From CAVOGJ01 sp963695405 (GTDB lineage: Bacteria > Planctomycetota > Planctomycetia > Pirellulales > Pirellulaceae): a stretch of DNA of 64,000 bases. A program made the position numbers and the translations under genes. The stretch spans positions 213,190 through 277,189 of the forward strand of contig CAVOGJ010000008.1 in assembly GCA_963695405.1 (NCBI GenBank), read 5' to 3'. Below, piece by piece: positions 17,798-27,539 of this stretch. The notes below the pieces were generated by a model. That model worked only from the letters and a program-made list of their open reading frames with translations, had not been told where the DNA came from and did not search any database. Position 1 is the stretch's first letter. Every line of letters begins with the position of its first letter.

Positions 17798-19888
17798 TTA
17801 CTTCAGAATCTGCAGCAGATTTGTATATTCATCCGTCCAGAGAGGAATGTGAGCGTAGCGGCCCTGCATGCCTACGGCCGCGGCCTGCACGACGTCGTCG
17901 GCGATGAATTGCTGATTACGTGTTCCGAGCATCCAGTGCGAACTGGACAGTCCCTCTTCTCCGCTCGCCTCGGCGATAATCTCGATGGGTTGTAAGTCGG
18001 CGTACTCGGCCAAACGGGTGAACACACCTCGCAAGTCGACACGACGGTTGCTGATATTTGCGGCCAATACACCATTGGGTTTCAGGTGCCGGAGATAAAT
18101 ATCGAGCGCTTCCTGAGTCAGCAGGTGCGTAGGTACCCCATCGCCGCTGAATGCATCCAGAATGAGCACGTCAAAATTCTGGTTTGGTTCGCTTTCCAGC
18201 GACAAGCGGCCATCGCCCAGGACCACGTCGACGTCGGCCTGCGAGTCGTCCAGGTAGGTAAAATACTCCTTGGCCATGTCAATCACGATCGGGTTGATTT
18301 CGTAGAAGCGATAATAATCTCCCGGTTTCCCATACGTTGCGATCGTGCCGACACCTAAGCCGACCACACCGACACGCAGCGGTCCGGTGCTCGGGAAACG
18401 CGTCAAGGTGGTACCGATTCCGCTTTCGGGGGCAAAGTACTTCGTGGCCAGATGTCGCTTCTCGGGCAACGAATATTGGAAGCCATGCACAATCCGCCCA
18501 TGCACCATGACACGCCCGCGACGCTGTGGGTCCTCGGATTGCCGCTCGTCGACAGTGATCACACCGTAGAAGTTACGGGCGATCGCCATATGTCCAACGG
18601 GGGCAACGCCTAATTGAGCGCGAATGACGGTCAGCAGGGCCACGAACACGGTGACGACCGTCGCGAGGCGCCAGTTTGAGGAGCTCAAAACGCCGGTCTT
18701 GGCGACTTCCGTCAGGTAGACAAAAGCTCCGAAAAGAAATCCAAACAGCAGTCCCAGGTTGAGCTCAAAGTAATTGTAAAAAACGGCTGGGCAAACCACC
18801 GCCACGAAGAGCCCACCCACGGCCCCGCCGGCGGAACTCATCAGGTAAAAGCTCGTTAGGTACTGAGGCGATGGTTTCCGCCGTACCAGTTCACCGTGGC
18901 AGAGCATGCACACGAAAAACATGGCTGCGAAGTAGATTCCAATTTCGAGCACCAAGGGAGGATAGAGTCCCATCAGCATCATAAGGCTGACCCCCACCAC
19001 CGTCATCATGGTTCCCGCACCGTAAAAGCGTCGCCAATACCAGCCCTCACTATCGAAACAGATAATAAACGTTGCCAGGTACAGGCTGAGCGGCAGAATC
19101 CACAAGAAGGGGATCACTGCCACATCCTGGCAAACATGATTGGTCGTTGCCAACAGCATGACGGAAGCAAACGCAGGCAACAGGAGCCAAGAGAACCGCT
19201 GTCCCCAAGAGGGTGGGATGTCAGGCAGATCCGCTACCGGTGCCGAACCCACGAGGGCAGCCTCACGCAGGGCACGTTTGCCGTTGCGAAGCATGCGAAA
19301 CGCACAGCAAGCGCACAGTAAGGCGAACAGTCCGAATCCGATCGACCAGAGACTCCCCTGCAACCGAGTGTTCATCGCCGGCTCGACCAGGAACGGGTAG
19401 CTTAGCAGCGCCGCCAGTGACCCGATATTGGATAGGGCGTACAGTCGATACGGTGAATGCCCCCCGCAAGTTCGAGCAAACCAGGCCTGCACGAGTGGCC
19501 CCGTGGATGAAAGTAGAAAGTAAGGCAGACCCACATTGGCCGCCAGTAACAGCATAATGCGCCAGGTCGGTTCTTCGTCGGGTCGAGGCTTCCAGGCACC
19601 ACTAGGAGTGATTGGGAGCAGCAACAGGGCGCCGGCCAACATCCCGATGTGAACGACCAACTGCCAACGGGGTTGCAGCTTATTTAGCAGGTGCGCGTAG
19701 GTGTAACCAGCGAATAGCACGACTTGGAAGAACAGCATGCAGGTCGTCCAGACCGCTGGGCTGCCACCAAACCAAGGCAGAATCGTCTTACTAATGATCG
19801 GCTGGACCTGAAACACCAGAAAGGCACTGACAAAGATCGTGGACGCGAAAATCCATACCAGCCAGCGAAGTCGGGTCTGTTCTTGCAT
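17798..19888 (-). CDS. Membrane-anchored spermidine-synthase-like protein (fused MFS/spermidine synthase type)
   Basis: 696 residues from the ATG at 19888 (MQEQTRLRWLVWIFAST). The first ~450 residues contain roughly ten hydrophobic segments, beginning IFVSAFLVFQVQPIISKTIL and including ALSNIGSLAALLSYPFLVEP. The C-terminal ~220 residues are a Rossmann methyltransferase-like domain of spermidine-synthase type: VGVVGLGVGTIATYG (SAM or decarboxylated-SAM loop), RFYEINPIVIDMA (acidic ribose-binding residue) and FDVLILDAFSGDGVPTHLLT. Such fusions are common in planctomycetes, and true polyamine synthesis is unproven for them. It lies downstream of the GT2 and RmlD-like genes on the same strand with a gap of ~220 bp. 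Confidence 0.8.
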   Translation of the reverse strand: MQEQTRLRWLVWIFASTIFVSAFLVFQVQPIISKTILPWFGGSPAVWTTCMLFFQVVLFAGYTYAHLLNKLQPRWQLVVHIGMLAGALLLLPITPSGAWKPRPDEEPTWRIMLLLAANVGLPYFLLSSTGPLVQAWFARTCGGHSPYRLYALSNIGSLAALLSYPFLVEPAMNTRLQGSLWSIGFGLFALLCACCAFRMLRNGKRALREAALVGSAPVADLPDIPPSWGQRFSWLLLPAFASVMLLATTNHVCQDVAVIPFLWILPLSLYLATFIICFDSEGWYWRRFYGAGTMMTVVGVSLMMLMGLYPPLVLEIGIYFAAMFFVCMLCHGELVRRKPSPQYLTSFYLMSSAGGAVGGLFVAVVCPAVFYNYFELNLGLLFGFLFGAFVYLTEVAKTGVLSSSNWRLATVVTVFVALLTVIRAQLGVAPVGHMAIARNFYGVITVDERQSEDPQRRGRVMVHGRIVHGFQYSLPEKRHLATKYFAPESGIGTTLTRFPSTGPLRVGVVGLGVGTIATYGKPGDYYRFYEINPIVIDMAKEYFTYLDDSQADVDVVLGDGRLSLESEPNQNFDVLILDAFSGDGVPTHLLTQEALDIYLRHLKPNGVLAANISNRRVDLRGVFTRLAEYADLQPIEIIAEASGEEGLSSSHWMLGTRNQQFIADDVVQAAAVGMQGRYAHIPLWTDEYTNLLQILK

Positions 19889-20106
19889 CGTATTTGTCTT
19901 ACCGCGGTGGGCCATCGGGAGGGCGAGCCCGCGTGGGTGCGGGAGCGAGCGACCAAGGTAGCCGCTCGCAAACTCTAGCACATCAAGCGGCCTGTTGCGG
20001 AAAGTCACCGGAGGCGTCACGCAGCTAGGAATGCGGACAGCCAACAAATTGCCATTTCTCGGTACAATCAGTCGAATCCCACCCTCCACGAGAAGGAAAA
20101 CGGGTC

Positions 20107-20832
20107 TCAACGCCATCCGGCCATGCGGCTCGCGAGCAACCGCAGCAATTGCCAAGTGGAGGTCATCATCTCCTTCACACCGGCCTTGGTTGAACCTCTT
20201 TGACGTTCGGAGAACGTGATCGGTATCTCGGCCATTCGCGCACCATGGCGATGGAGTTCGACCAGGATCTCTTCGTATACCGAATAGCCACGCGATCGAA
20301 CAACACTCCAGTCGATGGCGGCCAACGCGGAAACTCGATAGCAGCGAAAGGATCCACTGCAATCGAAGACCGGCAGGCCGAGCCCCCAACGGCCCGTCCC
20401 ATTGACCAGTCGACTGATCCAGCGACGATGAACCGGCCAACCGACGATTCGCCCACCGGCGACGTAGCGTGACCCAACGACTAGATCGATGTCCGAATCG
20501 TCCCGCAGTACGGTCAACAGGGGTTGAATGCTGGCCGGATCATGACTGAGATCGGCATCCATCGTCACGAGCCATGTATAGTCATATTCGATCGAGTAGC
20601 GGATGATGGCGAGCGTGGCTGTTCCCAAACCCGCCTTGCCTGGTCGATGGATGACACGCACGCGTCCATCCTGCTTTGCCAGCTCGTCGCACCAATCCCC
20701 AGTACCATCGGGCGAACCATCGTCGATGACCAGCAGGTTACACTGCGGCTGATTCCGAAAGAGTAACTCAGTGACCTGAGGCAAGTTCTGACGTTCATTG
20801 TAGGTGGCCAAACCGACGAGGAGTTGATGCAT
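20107..20832 (-). CDS. Family 2 glycosyltransferase (dolichol-phosphate mannosyltransferase-like)
   Basis: 241 residues from the ATG at 20832 (MHQLLVGLATYNERQNLPQV). GT2 hallmarks: the nucleotide-binding CNLLVIDDGSPDGTGDW, the metal-binding TMDADLSHDPASI, VVGSRYVAGG, and the acceptor-side SFRCYRVSAL and GYSVYEEILV. No C-terminal membrane helices are present, so it matches the soluble DPM1-type enzymes that load a sugar onto a polyprenyl phosphate. It starts 35 bp after the RmlD-like gene and is probably in one transcript with it. Confidence 0.85.
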   Translation of the reverse strand: MHQLLVGLATYNERQNLPQVTELLFRNQPQCNLLVIDDGSPDGTGDWCDELAKQDGRVRVIHRPGKAGLGTATLAIIRYSIEYDYTWLVTMDADLSHDPASIQPLLTVLRDDSDIDLVVGSRYVAGGRIVGWPVHRRWISRLVNGTGRWGLGLPVFDCSGSFRCYRVSALAAIDWSVVRSRGYSVYEEILVELHRHGARMAEIPITFSERQRGSTKAGVKEMMTSTWQLLRLLASRMAGWR

Positions 20833-20867
20833 GATGAATCGGCTCGGACTAGCCTGATCGGCGTGGT

Positions 20868-21917
20868 TCACATTTGCACCGACGTCGGGCGAAGCCAGCG
20901 GGGACCGTCCGGGTGATGGTAGAGCATCTCGGCTAGAAACGCCGGCGATCCCGGCTGATGGGGCGGACGCTCGTAATGCCACCGGCGATCAAGCGGCACG
21001 TGATGATCGTGAAAGGGCCAAGGATCAAAGGGGCATTGCCCCACGCATTCGGCCAGCTTCCCGGAATCGAGCGTCACATTGCCGGCGCGGGGAGGCAACG
21101 GGCCCGCCTCGCGCCGATAGCAGCCGATCAGCAAATCTGGATCGTAGCCACCAAGTCGGTTCACGATCTGTGCGATCTGGTAAAGACTCAGCCGTCGACG
21201 TCCGCCAGCGTGAAACAAGCCCGACCAGTCGCTTTGCAACGCACGGTGAAAGACGCGATTCAGACAATCTGTATAGGTAGGCGTACGAATCTCGTCGAAG
21301 TACAGCGTGGCTGGTTTACCTGCCTTGAATCTCGATTGAATCCAGTCAATGGCCCCCGCGTGCCCGCTGTAACTGATCCCCATCGGCAACGAAATACGGA
21401 GCAGACATGCGTTGGGACAGGCGAGCTGCACGAGGTGCTCCGCCGCCGCCATCGATTTTCCATAGACGGTGACTGGGTCCGTCCAATCTTGCTCGAGGTG
21501 TCCTCCCTGTCCCCGCCCCGAAAACACGAGATCAATCGAGACGTGCACGAAACGAACCGGCCGATCGGCGACCACGTCCAGCAGATGACGGACACCTTCC
21601 AGGTTGATCCGGAAAGCCATCTCGGGATCGAGTTCACACGACTTGAGCGCACAGTTACCCGCACAGTTGAGCACCGCCGCAAAACCGTATTGCTCAAATA
21701 GGCGTTCCAAGCGAGGCCGATCCTCTGCATCGCAAGGCAGGACACCCGGTCCACTCAATGGCCAATTGTTTTCCTGTCGAATGGCAAATACCTGTTCAGG
21801 AAATCTCCGTTGAAAATAGGCATAGGCGTTGAAACCCGCGACCCCCGTCAGTCCCGTCACGAGCAGAGGTAAGGGCAACGAATCGGACAGCAACGTATCA
21901 GGCAACATACTACCCAT
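20868..21917 (-). CDS. RmlD-like NAD(P)-dependent sugar reductase/epimerase (extended SDR)
   Basis: 349 residues. N-terminal Rossmann glycine motif LLVTGLTGVAGFNAYAYF, then VLNCAGNCALKSCELDPEMA, the strand RFVHVSIDLVFSGR and the YxxxK pair in VTVYGKSMAAAEHLV (Tyr and Lys three apart), and a substrate-domain stretch GKPATLYFDEIRTPTYTDCL. This is the pattern of dTDP-4-dehydrorhamnose reductases. No other rhamnose genes (rmlA, B, C) are nearby, so the exact sugar is open. The first gene of a minus-strand run with the GT2 gene. Confidence 0.8.
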   Translation of the reverse strand: MGSMLPDTLLSDSLPLPLLVTGLTGVAGFNAYAYFQRRFPEQVFAIRQENNWPLSGPGVLPCDAEDRPRLERLFEQYGFAAVLNCAGNCALKSCELDPEMAFRINLEGVRHLLDVVADRPVRFVHVSIDLVFSGRGQGGHLEQDWTDPVTVYGKSMAAAEHLVQLACPNACLLRISLPMGISYSGHAGAIDWIQSRFKAGKPATLYFDEIRTPTYTDCLNRVFHRALQSDWSGLFHAGGRRRLSLYQIAQIVNRLGGYDPDLLIGCYRREAGPLPPRAGNVTLDSGKLAECVGQCPFDPWPFHDHHVPLDRRWHYERPPHQPGSPAFLAEMLYHHPDGPRWLRPTSVQM

Positions 21918-22106
21918 TCAGCCGATCTACTCGTCGTTTGGCAAAACGATCCGCGGCTACGACCGTCGAGTCGGGAACGCGATCAGACCACTGGACAGAC
22001 CAACCGACCGTACCACCCGGCCAGGCCGATCTGGGAGCCTTACCCGGGATCACGTAGACTATCGTGCCTGTTTGTCGCGGGTAAGTCCATACGGGAGAAA
22101 AGCCAC

Positions 22107-23507
22107 GTGAAGCTGCATTTTCTGGGAGCCAACCGACAGGTCACGGGCTCGCGTTATTGCCTGGAAACCCATGGCAAGCGCATTTTGATCGATTGCGGCA
22201 TGTTCCAAGAACGTGAATTCGAGCACCGCAACTGGGATGCCTGTCCCATCGAGGCAGCGAGCATTGACCTGGTGATTGTCACTCACGCCCACATCGATCA
22301 CGTAGGACTCTTACCGAGGCTGGTGCGACAAGGTTTCCAGGGGCGAATCATCGCCACGCTTCCCACGGTCGATCTGGCGGAAATCATGCTCAAGGATGCG
22401 GCACATATCCAGATGGAGGACGTCAAATACAAGCAGAAGCGGCACAAGAAACAGGGCAAGGTCAGTCCGCATCCCTACGAGCCGCTCTATGACGACCAGG
22501 ACGCGATCGCGACCCTGAAGCTGCTGGACGGAGTTCCGTACAACACAAGGATCGATCTGATCGAGGGAGTGAGCGTCATCTTTCAAGAGGCAGGCCACAT
22601 CCTGGGTTCAGCCACCCTGCGGCTGAGCATCCGCACCGCTGCCGGCGAAACACGGCAACTCGTCTTTTCAGGAGACATCGGTCAGTGGGGAAAACCACTC
22701 ATCCGCGATCCCCAACCGGTCGAAGTTGCCGATTACTTGGTGATGGAATCAACCTACGGAGATCGCAATCATGAGGCTGTCGGGGACGTCGAAACTCAGC
22801 TCGAAGAAATCTGTTCAGCGACCCTGAAACGTGGTGGCAAGGTGATCATTCCGACATTCGCTGTCGAACGGTCTCAAGAACTGATGTACTACCTTGGTGC
22901 GTTGGTACATGATGATCGATTGCCCGATATCCCCATCTTTCTCGACAGCCCGATGGCCGTCGATGTGACCGAGATTTTTCTCAAAAATCACGACGTCTAC
23001 GACGAGGCAACGTGGCAACGAATCAGTTCCGGTATTCCTCCCCTACGCTTCCCCGGGCTGCAGATGGTTCGCTCGACGGAGGATTCGAAATCGATTAATC
23101 GCGTGGAGGGACCCGCGATCATTATGTCCACTTCCGGAATGTGTACCGCGGGCCGGATTAAACACCATCTGAAGAACAATATTTCCAATCCGCTGAACAC
23201 GTTGCTCTTCGTGGGGTACCAGGGGCGTGGAACGCTGGGGCGTCTGATCATTGACGGCAAGCCATTCGTCCGCATCCACGGACAGCAATATTCCGTCAAG
23301 GCGAACGTCGCCCGCATCTTCGGCTTTTCGGGACACGCCGATCGAGACGCGTTGCTTCGATGGGCTGCCGCTATCCACCGCCCGCCGCGGCGAACATTTC
23401 TGACCCACGGCGAAGAGCCTTCTTCGCAGTCGCTCGCCACGGCCCTCCGCAAAAACCAATGGGACGTCGACGTGCCCGCCTATTGCTCGGCCGTGGACCT
23501 CGACTAA
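22107..23507 (+). CDS. Beta-CASP metallo-beta-lactamase-fold RNA hydrolase
   Basis: 466 residues starting with GTG at 22107. The metallo-beta-lactamase metal motif THAHIDHVGLLPRL is followed by the mid-protein histidine in FQEAGHILGSATL, the aspartate in VFSGDIGQWG, the beta-CASP region (ESTYGDRNHE, FAVERSQELMYYLG, DSPMAVDVTEIF) and late GHADRDALLRW and FLTHGEEPSSQ. This is the CPSF73-like bacterial group (YSH1-type), typically RNA endo- or exonucleases. The family is well supported; the RNA target is unknown. It is divergent from the RmlD-like gene with ~190 bp between the starts. Confidence 0.88.
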   Translation: MKLHFLGANRQVTGSRYCLETHGKRILIDCGMFQEREFEHRNWDACPIEAASIDLVIVTHAHIDHVGLLPRLVRQGFQGRIIATLPTVDLAEIMLKDAAHIQMEDVKYKQKRHKKQGKVSPHPYEPLYDDQDAIATLKLLDGVPYNTRIDLIEGVSVIFQEAGHILGSATLRLSIRTAAGETRQLVFSGDIGQWGKPLIRDPQPVEVADYLVMESTYGDRNHEAVGDVETQLEEICSATLKRGGKVIIPTFAVERSQELMYYLGALVHDDRLPDIPIFLDSPMAVDVTEIFLKNHDVYDEATWQRISSGIPPLRFPGLQMVRSTEDSKSINRVEGPAIIMSTSGMCTAGRIKHHLKNNISNPLNTLLFVGYQGRGTLGRLIIDGKPFVRIHGQQYSVKANVARIFGFSGHADRDALLRWAAAIHRPPRRTFLTHGEEPSSQSLATALRKNQWDVDVPAYCSAVDLD

Positions 23508-23569
23508 GAATCAACCGGATGACGTTCGGCAAGCCCGCGTTGCCCCCTGTCCCACAGAGAGGCATATCC

Positions 23570-24292
23570 ATGACCCGAAACGAATGGGATGGTACGGTCG
23601 AATTTTCCGTTTCCGCCGGACTCGTCCCTTGGCTCGATCCGATTGACTATGTGCACGCCGTCACGGGCAGAGCCCTGGATGTGAACGGGAACGTGGTGGG
23701 TACGATCGGGTTCAAACTTGTCGACACCATCGCAGCGATCAACGACGGCCAATCCCTGGGTTTGGTGTGCGATGCCGATTCGTCCATCCTGGGCCACATG
23801 CACGCGGCGTTGTTTGACCAGCACGGCGAACCGCACGAGGAACTTGACCTCATGCCGAGTTGGAGCAACCTGTTGTTTCTGGCGGCGGTCGACACGCTAC
23901 CCAGTGGCGCGGAAACGACTTTCCGGGTCCAATTGGTCGAGACCGCGATTCGTCTCTTCTGCCCACAAGGTCTGGCAGTGGCCTGCGAAGAGGAGTTCGG
24001 ATTGAAAATGGAAGAATGGCAGCAGCTTGGTTTTCGCCGCATCGCCAATTCGTCCTTTGTCCTTCGAGAGCTGGCCACCGGCAATCCATATCGGCGTTCC
24101 GACACCGAAGGCGCTTACATCTGTGATGCTTGTGGCGAGGAAATCGTAATTCCCATCGATGTCTCACAAGGGACACAGCAAGCCTTTGTCGAGGACTGCC
24201 CCGTTTGCTGCCGCGCTAATATCATTCACGTGGATATCGATAACGAGGGGAATGCGATCGTCTGGGCTCAACCCGAACAGGATTACGACTGA
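23570..24292 (+). CDS. CPXCG-type zinc-ribbon protein fused to an N-terminal alpha/beta domain
   Basis: 240 residues from the ATG at 23570. The last ~60 residues hold ICDACGEEIVIPIDVSQG and AFVEDCPVCCRANIIHVDID, which fits the short CPXCG cysteine-rich zinc-ribbon family, usually a stand-alone protein of ~60 residues. The first ~170 residues (VNGNVVGTIGFKLVDTIAAI, SILGHMHAALFDQHGEPHE, LKMEEWQQLGFRRIANSSFV) look like an alpha/beta domain with a GNAT-like ending. I could not confirm an acetyl-CoA-binding motif. Function unknown. It starts 62 bp after the beta-CASP gene, so it is probably in the same operon. Confidence 0.65.
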   Translation: MTRNEWDGTVEFSVSAGLVPWLDPIDYVHAVTGRALDVNGNVVGTIGFKLVDTIAAINDGQSLGLVCDADSSILGHMHAALFDQHGEPHEELDLMPSWSNLLFLAAVDTLPSGAETTFRVQLVETAIRLFCPQGLAVACEEEFGLKMEEWQQLGFRRIANSSFVLRELATGNPYRRSDTEGAYICDACGEEIVIPIDVSQGTQQAFVEDCPVCCRANIIHVDIDNEGNAIVWAQPEQDYD

Positions 24293-24326
24293 TTGGCTGC
24301 CACCATCCACGCAGACAGCCGCTCCC

Positions 24327-27300
24327 CTAGGTCGCAGTCGTGTCGATGGACGGCACGATTTCCACCACCGCGCCCGCTCTTAAAAAGACAAGTCGAGTGC
24401 GGATGCGGTCGTCTGTCAGTCCAAACATGGAATGCACCGCTTGTCGATATGCGATCAGCTGCGGTTCATAGCTTGCGATCTGTTCCCGTCGCTGCGTCCG
24501 ATTTGCGGTCGCCAACCGATCGCTTTTCCAATCGAGGACATCTGCCGCCACGATCGAAATACCGTCATACGCGAGTACCAGTCGATCAATGCTGCCCGTC
24601 ACTGGCTGCCCCTGATCTCGATAGGCGATCCGCTGTTCATTTCGAACCTCGAGGCGAACCCGAGAAAACGCCGGGGACGAATTGGCCAAGCCCACCCGAC
24701 CCGCGAGCCACTCGTGAAATTCACGCGAATAAGGCTCGAGTTCCAGCAGTCCGCGGACGGCCGGCGTGGCGAGCACCCCCAAAAACTCTGCAGCCGCCTC
24801 GTCCAATTCGCCAGGAAATCGCCCGCGGGCGATTTCGCGCAATTGGCCGATCGTCGGCAGCGCTTCCAGCCAGGCCACTTCTTCCAGCCACATATGCATG
24901 AGAATGCCGAAGTCGATCGCCTTTTGACGCTGTTTAGAAAACAGTTCGACCGCGCCGGGCATGTCGTGCGATCTCCCGGACGGCGACTTCGGTAGAGGGC
25001 CGCCGCTGCCAGGTTGTTGGTTTTTGAGCCGCACGGACTGCCGGCTCTTTCTGGTCGGCTGCGGTAACGAATTCGCCGCCGCATCGTCGATCGCTTTCGC
25101 GCGATACCACTCCCGCTCGCCAGCTTCGAATACGACACTGCCGGCCTTGGCGATCGTCTCTGTCCCCAGTGTCGCCTGCAGTAATCCCGCCGTCGATTTT
25201 CTGTATTTCTTGCCGCTATAGGGCTCCAAAATCATGTACAAGGCTCGCTTTGCCCTCGTCATGGCGACATACAGACCACACAGGTATTCATGGGTGTCGC
25301 GACGCACGTCCTCGGCAAACAGCTGCTGCATCTCGGGAGGCAGTAGCGATCGAATCTCCTCGCCTGCGTACCGACAAATACGCTGCGGCCGCAACGTTGC
25401 GGGGCCACGCTGTACGGCAAAATTCTTCCGCTTGGCGATGGCTTCTTCCAACGACGTTAAGACCACGATGTCAAATTCCAGTCCCTTCGACTGATGGATC
25501 GTCATCACGCGCACGGCCGCAGTGCTCGGGTCGGCGACGCGCTCGGCGGCGACATACCGCACAAAATCGCCCGGTCGCAGCGTGGCCAGGGGCTGATACT
25601 CGTAGGCTAGATCGATTAATTGGGACAGTCTCAATCGCTCTCGCCGGGAACACAGGGGGCCAAGTTGTTCGGCCCACACAGCCACACTCGCCCCGTATCC
25701 GTTCTCCAGCAGTTCGCGACGAAGACGTCGAGCCAGCTCGAGCCCGACGTCTCCCTCGGCGGGCAACTCAAGCGGCGAGATGCGGAGCGCACCTCCCAAT
25801 GGACCCGTGGCAAAGTGAAAACGAGCGATCGAATCAGACGGGTGATCCACAAAATGCAGCAATGCGAGTATGTGCTGCACTGCGGCGGAATCCGTCAATG
25901 GATTGCCACCCTCCTCACTCGCCGGAATCTGCTGCTCGCGGAGCTGGTGGATCACCTCTCCGACCGTTTGATTTCGTCGTACGAGTACGCCAATGGTGTG
26001 CCGCGGTGCACGCTCGCGCAACTGACGTACCAGCTGCGCCGCATGGAACAAGGGATCACTGGTGCCGTCGCCATCGGCGTTCGCCACCTCCAAGCGAACG
26101 TAACCGGAAACGTCCTTGGCCGTATGATGCTGTGGAAAATCCCAGCTCGCAAACCCTTCCTGGTAGGGTCCCAGATCATCATGTTGCAAGCGCTGACTGA
26201 AGACGCGATTGACCGCGTCAATGATGACCGGAGAGGAGCGGCGACTCATGTTCAGCTGCGTCACCTCCACATTCGGCAGCTGACGGTCCAGGTTTTCCAG
26301 GATGTCCGCCTGGCCTCCCCGCCAGCCATAGATAGCCTGCTTTGTATCTCCGACGCAAAAGAACGAATGGGACTCGTCGCGAAAGGACGTAATCCACTCC
26401 GCCATCGGTCGCAGCGTTTCCCATTGTCCCACCGATGTGTCCTGAAACTCGTCGAGCAACAGATGACTGATCTGAGCATCCATGCGATAAGCCATCTGCT
26501 CACGCTGCGGTCGCTGTGCGAGACGGTTTAGAAACTGAGGTACATCACCAAAGAGGATCGCGCCCTCTTGCATCTTGAGTGAATCGTAAACTTGGTCGAA
26601 GGAACGAGCCAATTCGTAGGCGCCGCGAGTTTGCTGGGCCAAGCGGTGGACGGCATGGGCACGAGCCGTTTCCAGCAAGGGCTCGTAAACCGCCTTCACG
26701 TCTTCGGTGATCGTCCAGCGATTGTATTTGCCGCCGTGCAGAATCCCTTTGGCAATTCCCTTGGAAATAAACCCATCCCAGTCCTCTGCCTGGGCATGTT
26801 CCAGAGCGGCTTGATGTGCCCTCCGGTGGCTCTCTTTTGGCAACACAGCCGCCGCGAACTGCCGCAAGGCAGCCTCTCGTTCGTGCGGCGTCGCCAGCGG
26901 CAGATCTGGAAACCAATTCCAGGCTGACGCGCCGTCAGCGCTCGATTCCTGATACAAGTCATAGACTTCGCCAACCGTATCGAGCAGCATGCTCATCACC
27001 GCACGCTGGGCATCGCCCTTGGTGAGTAGATACATCAGCTCGCGGGCTTGCTGAGCCTGACGAGTGAGAAGTTCCGTCATGGCCTGCCGCCGCACCCGCT
27101 GGTCCGCATAGGCGTCCAGGATCGTCCAATCTGCCGGCAGTCCTAGCTCCAGACCGAACGCACGCGCCACCTGACCAAAGTAAGCATCCAACGTCGAAAT
27201 ACGAATGCGGTGCAAGTTGCGCGTCAACTCGACAAGCATCTCACGTAATCGCTCCTGCGACACTCTCTGCTGTAGGGCAAGACAAAGCTGATCACGTTCG

Positions 27301-27539
27301 CTCTCGCTCGTTGTCGCCTTGGCAAGACGCAGCAAGACGCGATCGAGAATCTCTCCGGCAGCTTTGCGGGTAAACGTGGTGGCCAAAATGCGGTCGAGCG
27401 GCTGTTTCGCGTAAATCAGCTGCAGGTAACGGCTGCTCAACTGATGCGTCTTGCCCGACCCGGCCGACGCTCGAATGATCACATGCTGTGGCGGTATCGC
27501 GGTGTCCACGCATTCGCTCTGACTCGCAGAAGTCTCCAT
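24327..27539 (-). CDS. UvrD/RecB-type helicase-nuclease (AddA-like)
   Basis: 1070 residues. Helicase motifs: Walker A IIRASAGSGKTHQLSSRYL (residues 21-39), motif Ia ILATTFTRKAAGEI, Walker B HLLLDEFQDTSVGQWETL, motif III FFCVGDTKQAIYGWRGGQ, motif V MTIHQSKGLEFDIVVL and motif VI YVAMTRAKRALYMI. The C-terminus has the RecB-family nuclease residues: FGILMHMWLEE, GSIDRLVLAYDG, AADVLDWKSDRL and SYEPQLIAYR. This is the architecture of AddA, which with AddB processes double-strand ends for recombination. No addB-like gene is in the window. The ATG overlaps the stop of the upstream CPBP protease gene (TAATG). Confidence 0.85.
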   Translation of the reverse strand: METSASQSECVDTAIPPQHVIIRASAGSGKTHQLSSRYLQLIYAKQPLDRILATTFTRKAAGEILDRVLLRLAKATTSESERDQLCLALQQRVSQERLREMLVELTRNLHRIRISTLDAYFGQVARAFGLELGLPADWTILDAYADQRVRRQAMTELLTRQAQQARELMYLLTKGDAQRAVMSMLLDTVGEVYDLYQESSADGASAWNWFPDLPLATPHEREAALRQFAAAVLPKESHRRAHQAALEHAQAEDWDGFISKGIAKGILHGGKYNRWTITEDVKAVYEPLLETARAHAVHRLAQQTRGAYELARSFDQVYDSLKMQEGAILFGDVPQFLNRLAQRPQREQMAYRMDAQISHLLLDEFQDTSVGQWETLRPMAEWITSFRDESHSFFCVGDTKQAIYGWRGGQADILENLDRQLPNVEVTQLNMSRRSSPVIIDAVNRVFSQRLQHDDLGPYQEGFASWDFPQHHTAKDVSGYVRLEVANADGDGTSDPLFHAAQLVRQLRERAPRHTIGVLVRRNQTVGEVIHQLREQQIPASEEGGNPLTDSAAVQHILALLHFVDHPSDSIARFHFATGPLGGALRISPLELPAEGDVGLELARRLRRELLENGYGASVAVWAEQLGPLCSRRERLRLSQLIDLAYEYQPLATLRPGDFVRYVAAERVADPSTAAVRVMTIHQSKGLEFDIVVLTSLEEAIAKRKNFAVQRGPATLRPQRICRYAGEEIRSLLPPEMQQLFAEDVRRDTHEYLCGLYVAMTRAKRALYMILEPYSGKKYRKSTAGLLQATLGTETIAKAGSVVFEAGEREWYRAKAIDDAAANSLPQPTRKSRQSVRLKNQQPGSGGPLPKSPSGRSHDMPGAVELFSKQRQKAIDFGILMHMWLEEVAWLEALPTIGQLREIARGRFPGELDEAAAEFLGVLATPAVRGLLELEPYSREFHEWLAGRVGLANSSPAFSRVRLEVRNEQRIAYRDQGQPVTGSIDRLVLAYDGISIVAADVLDWKSDRLATANRTQRREQIASYEPQLIAYRQAVHSMFGLTDDRIRTRLVFLRAGAVVEIVPSIDTTAT

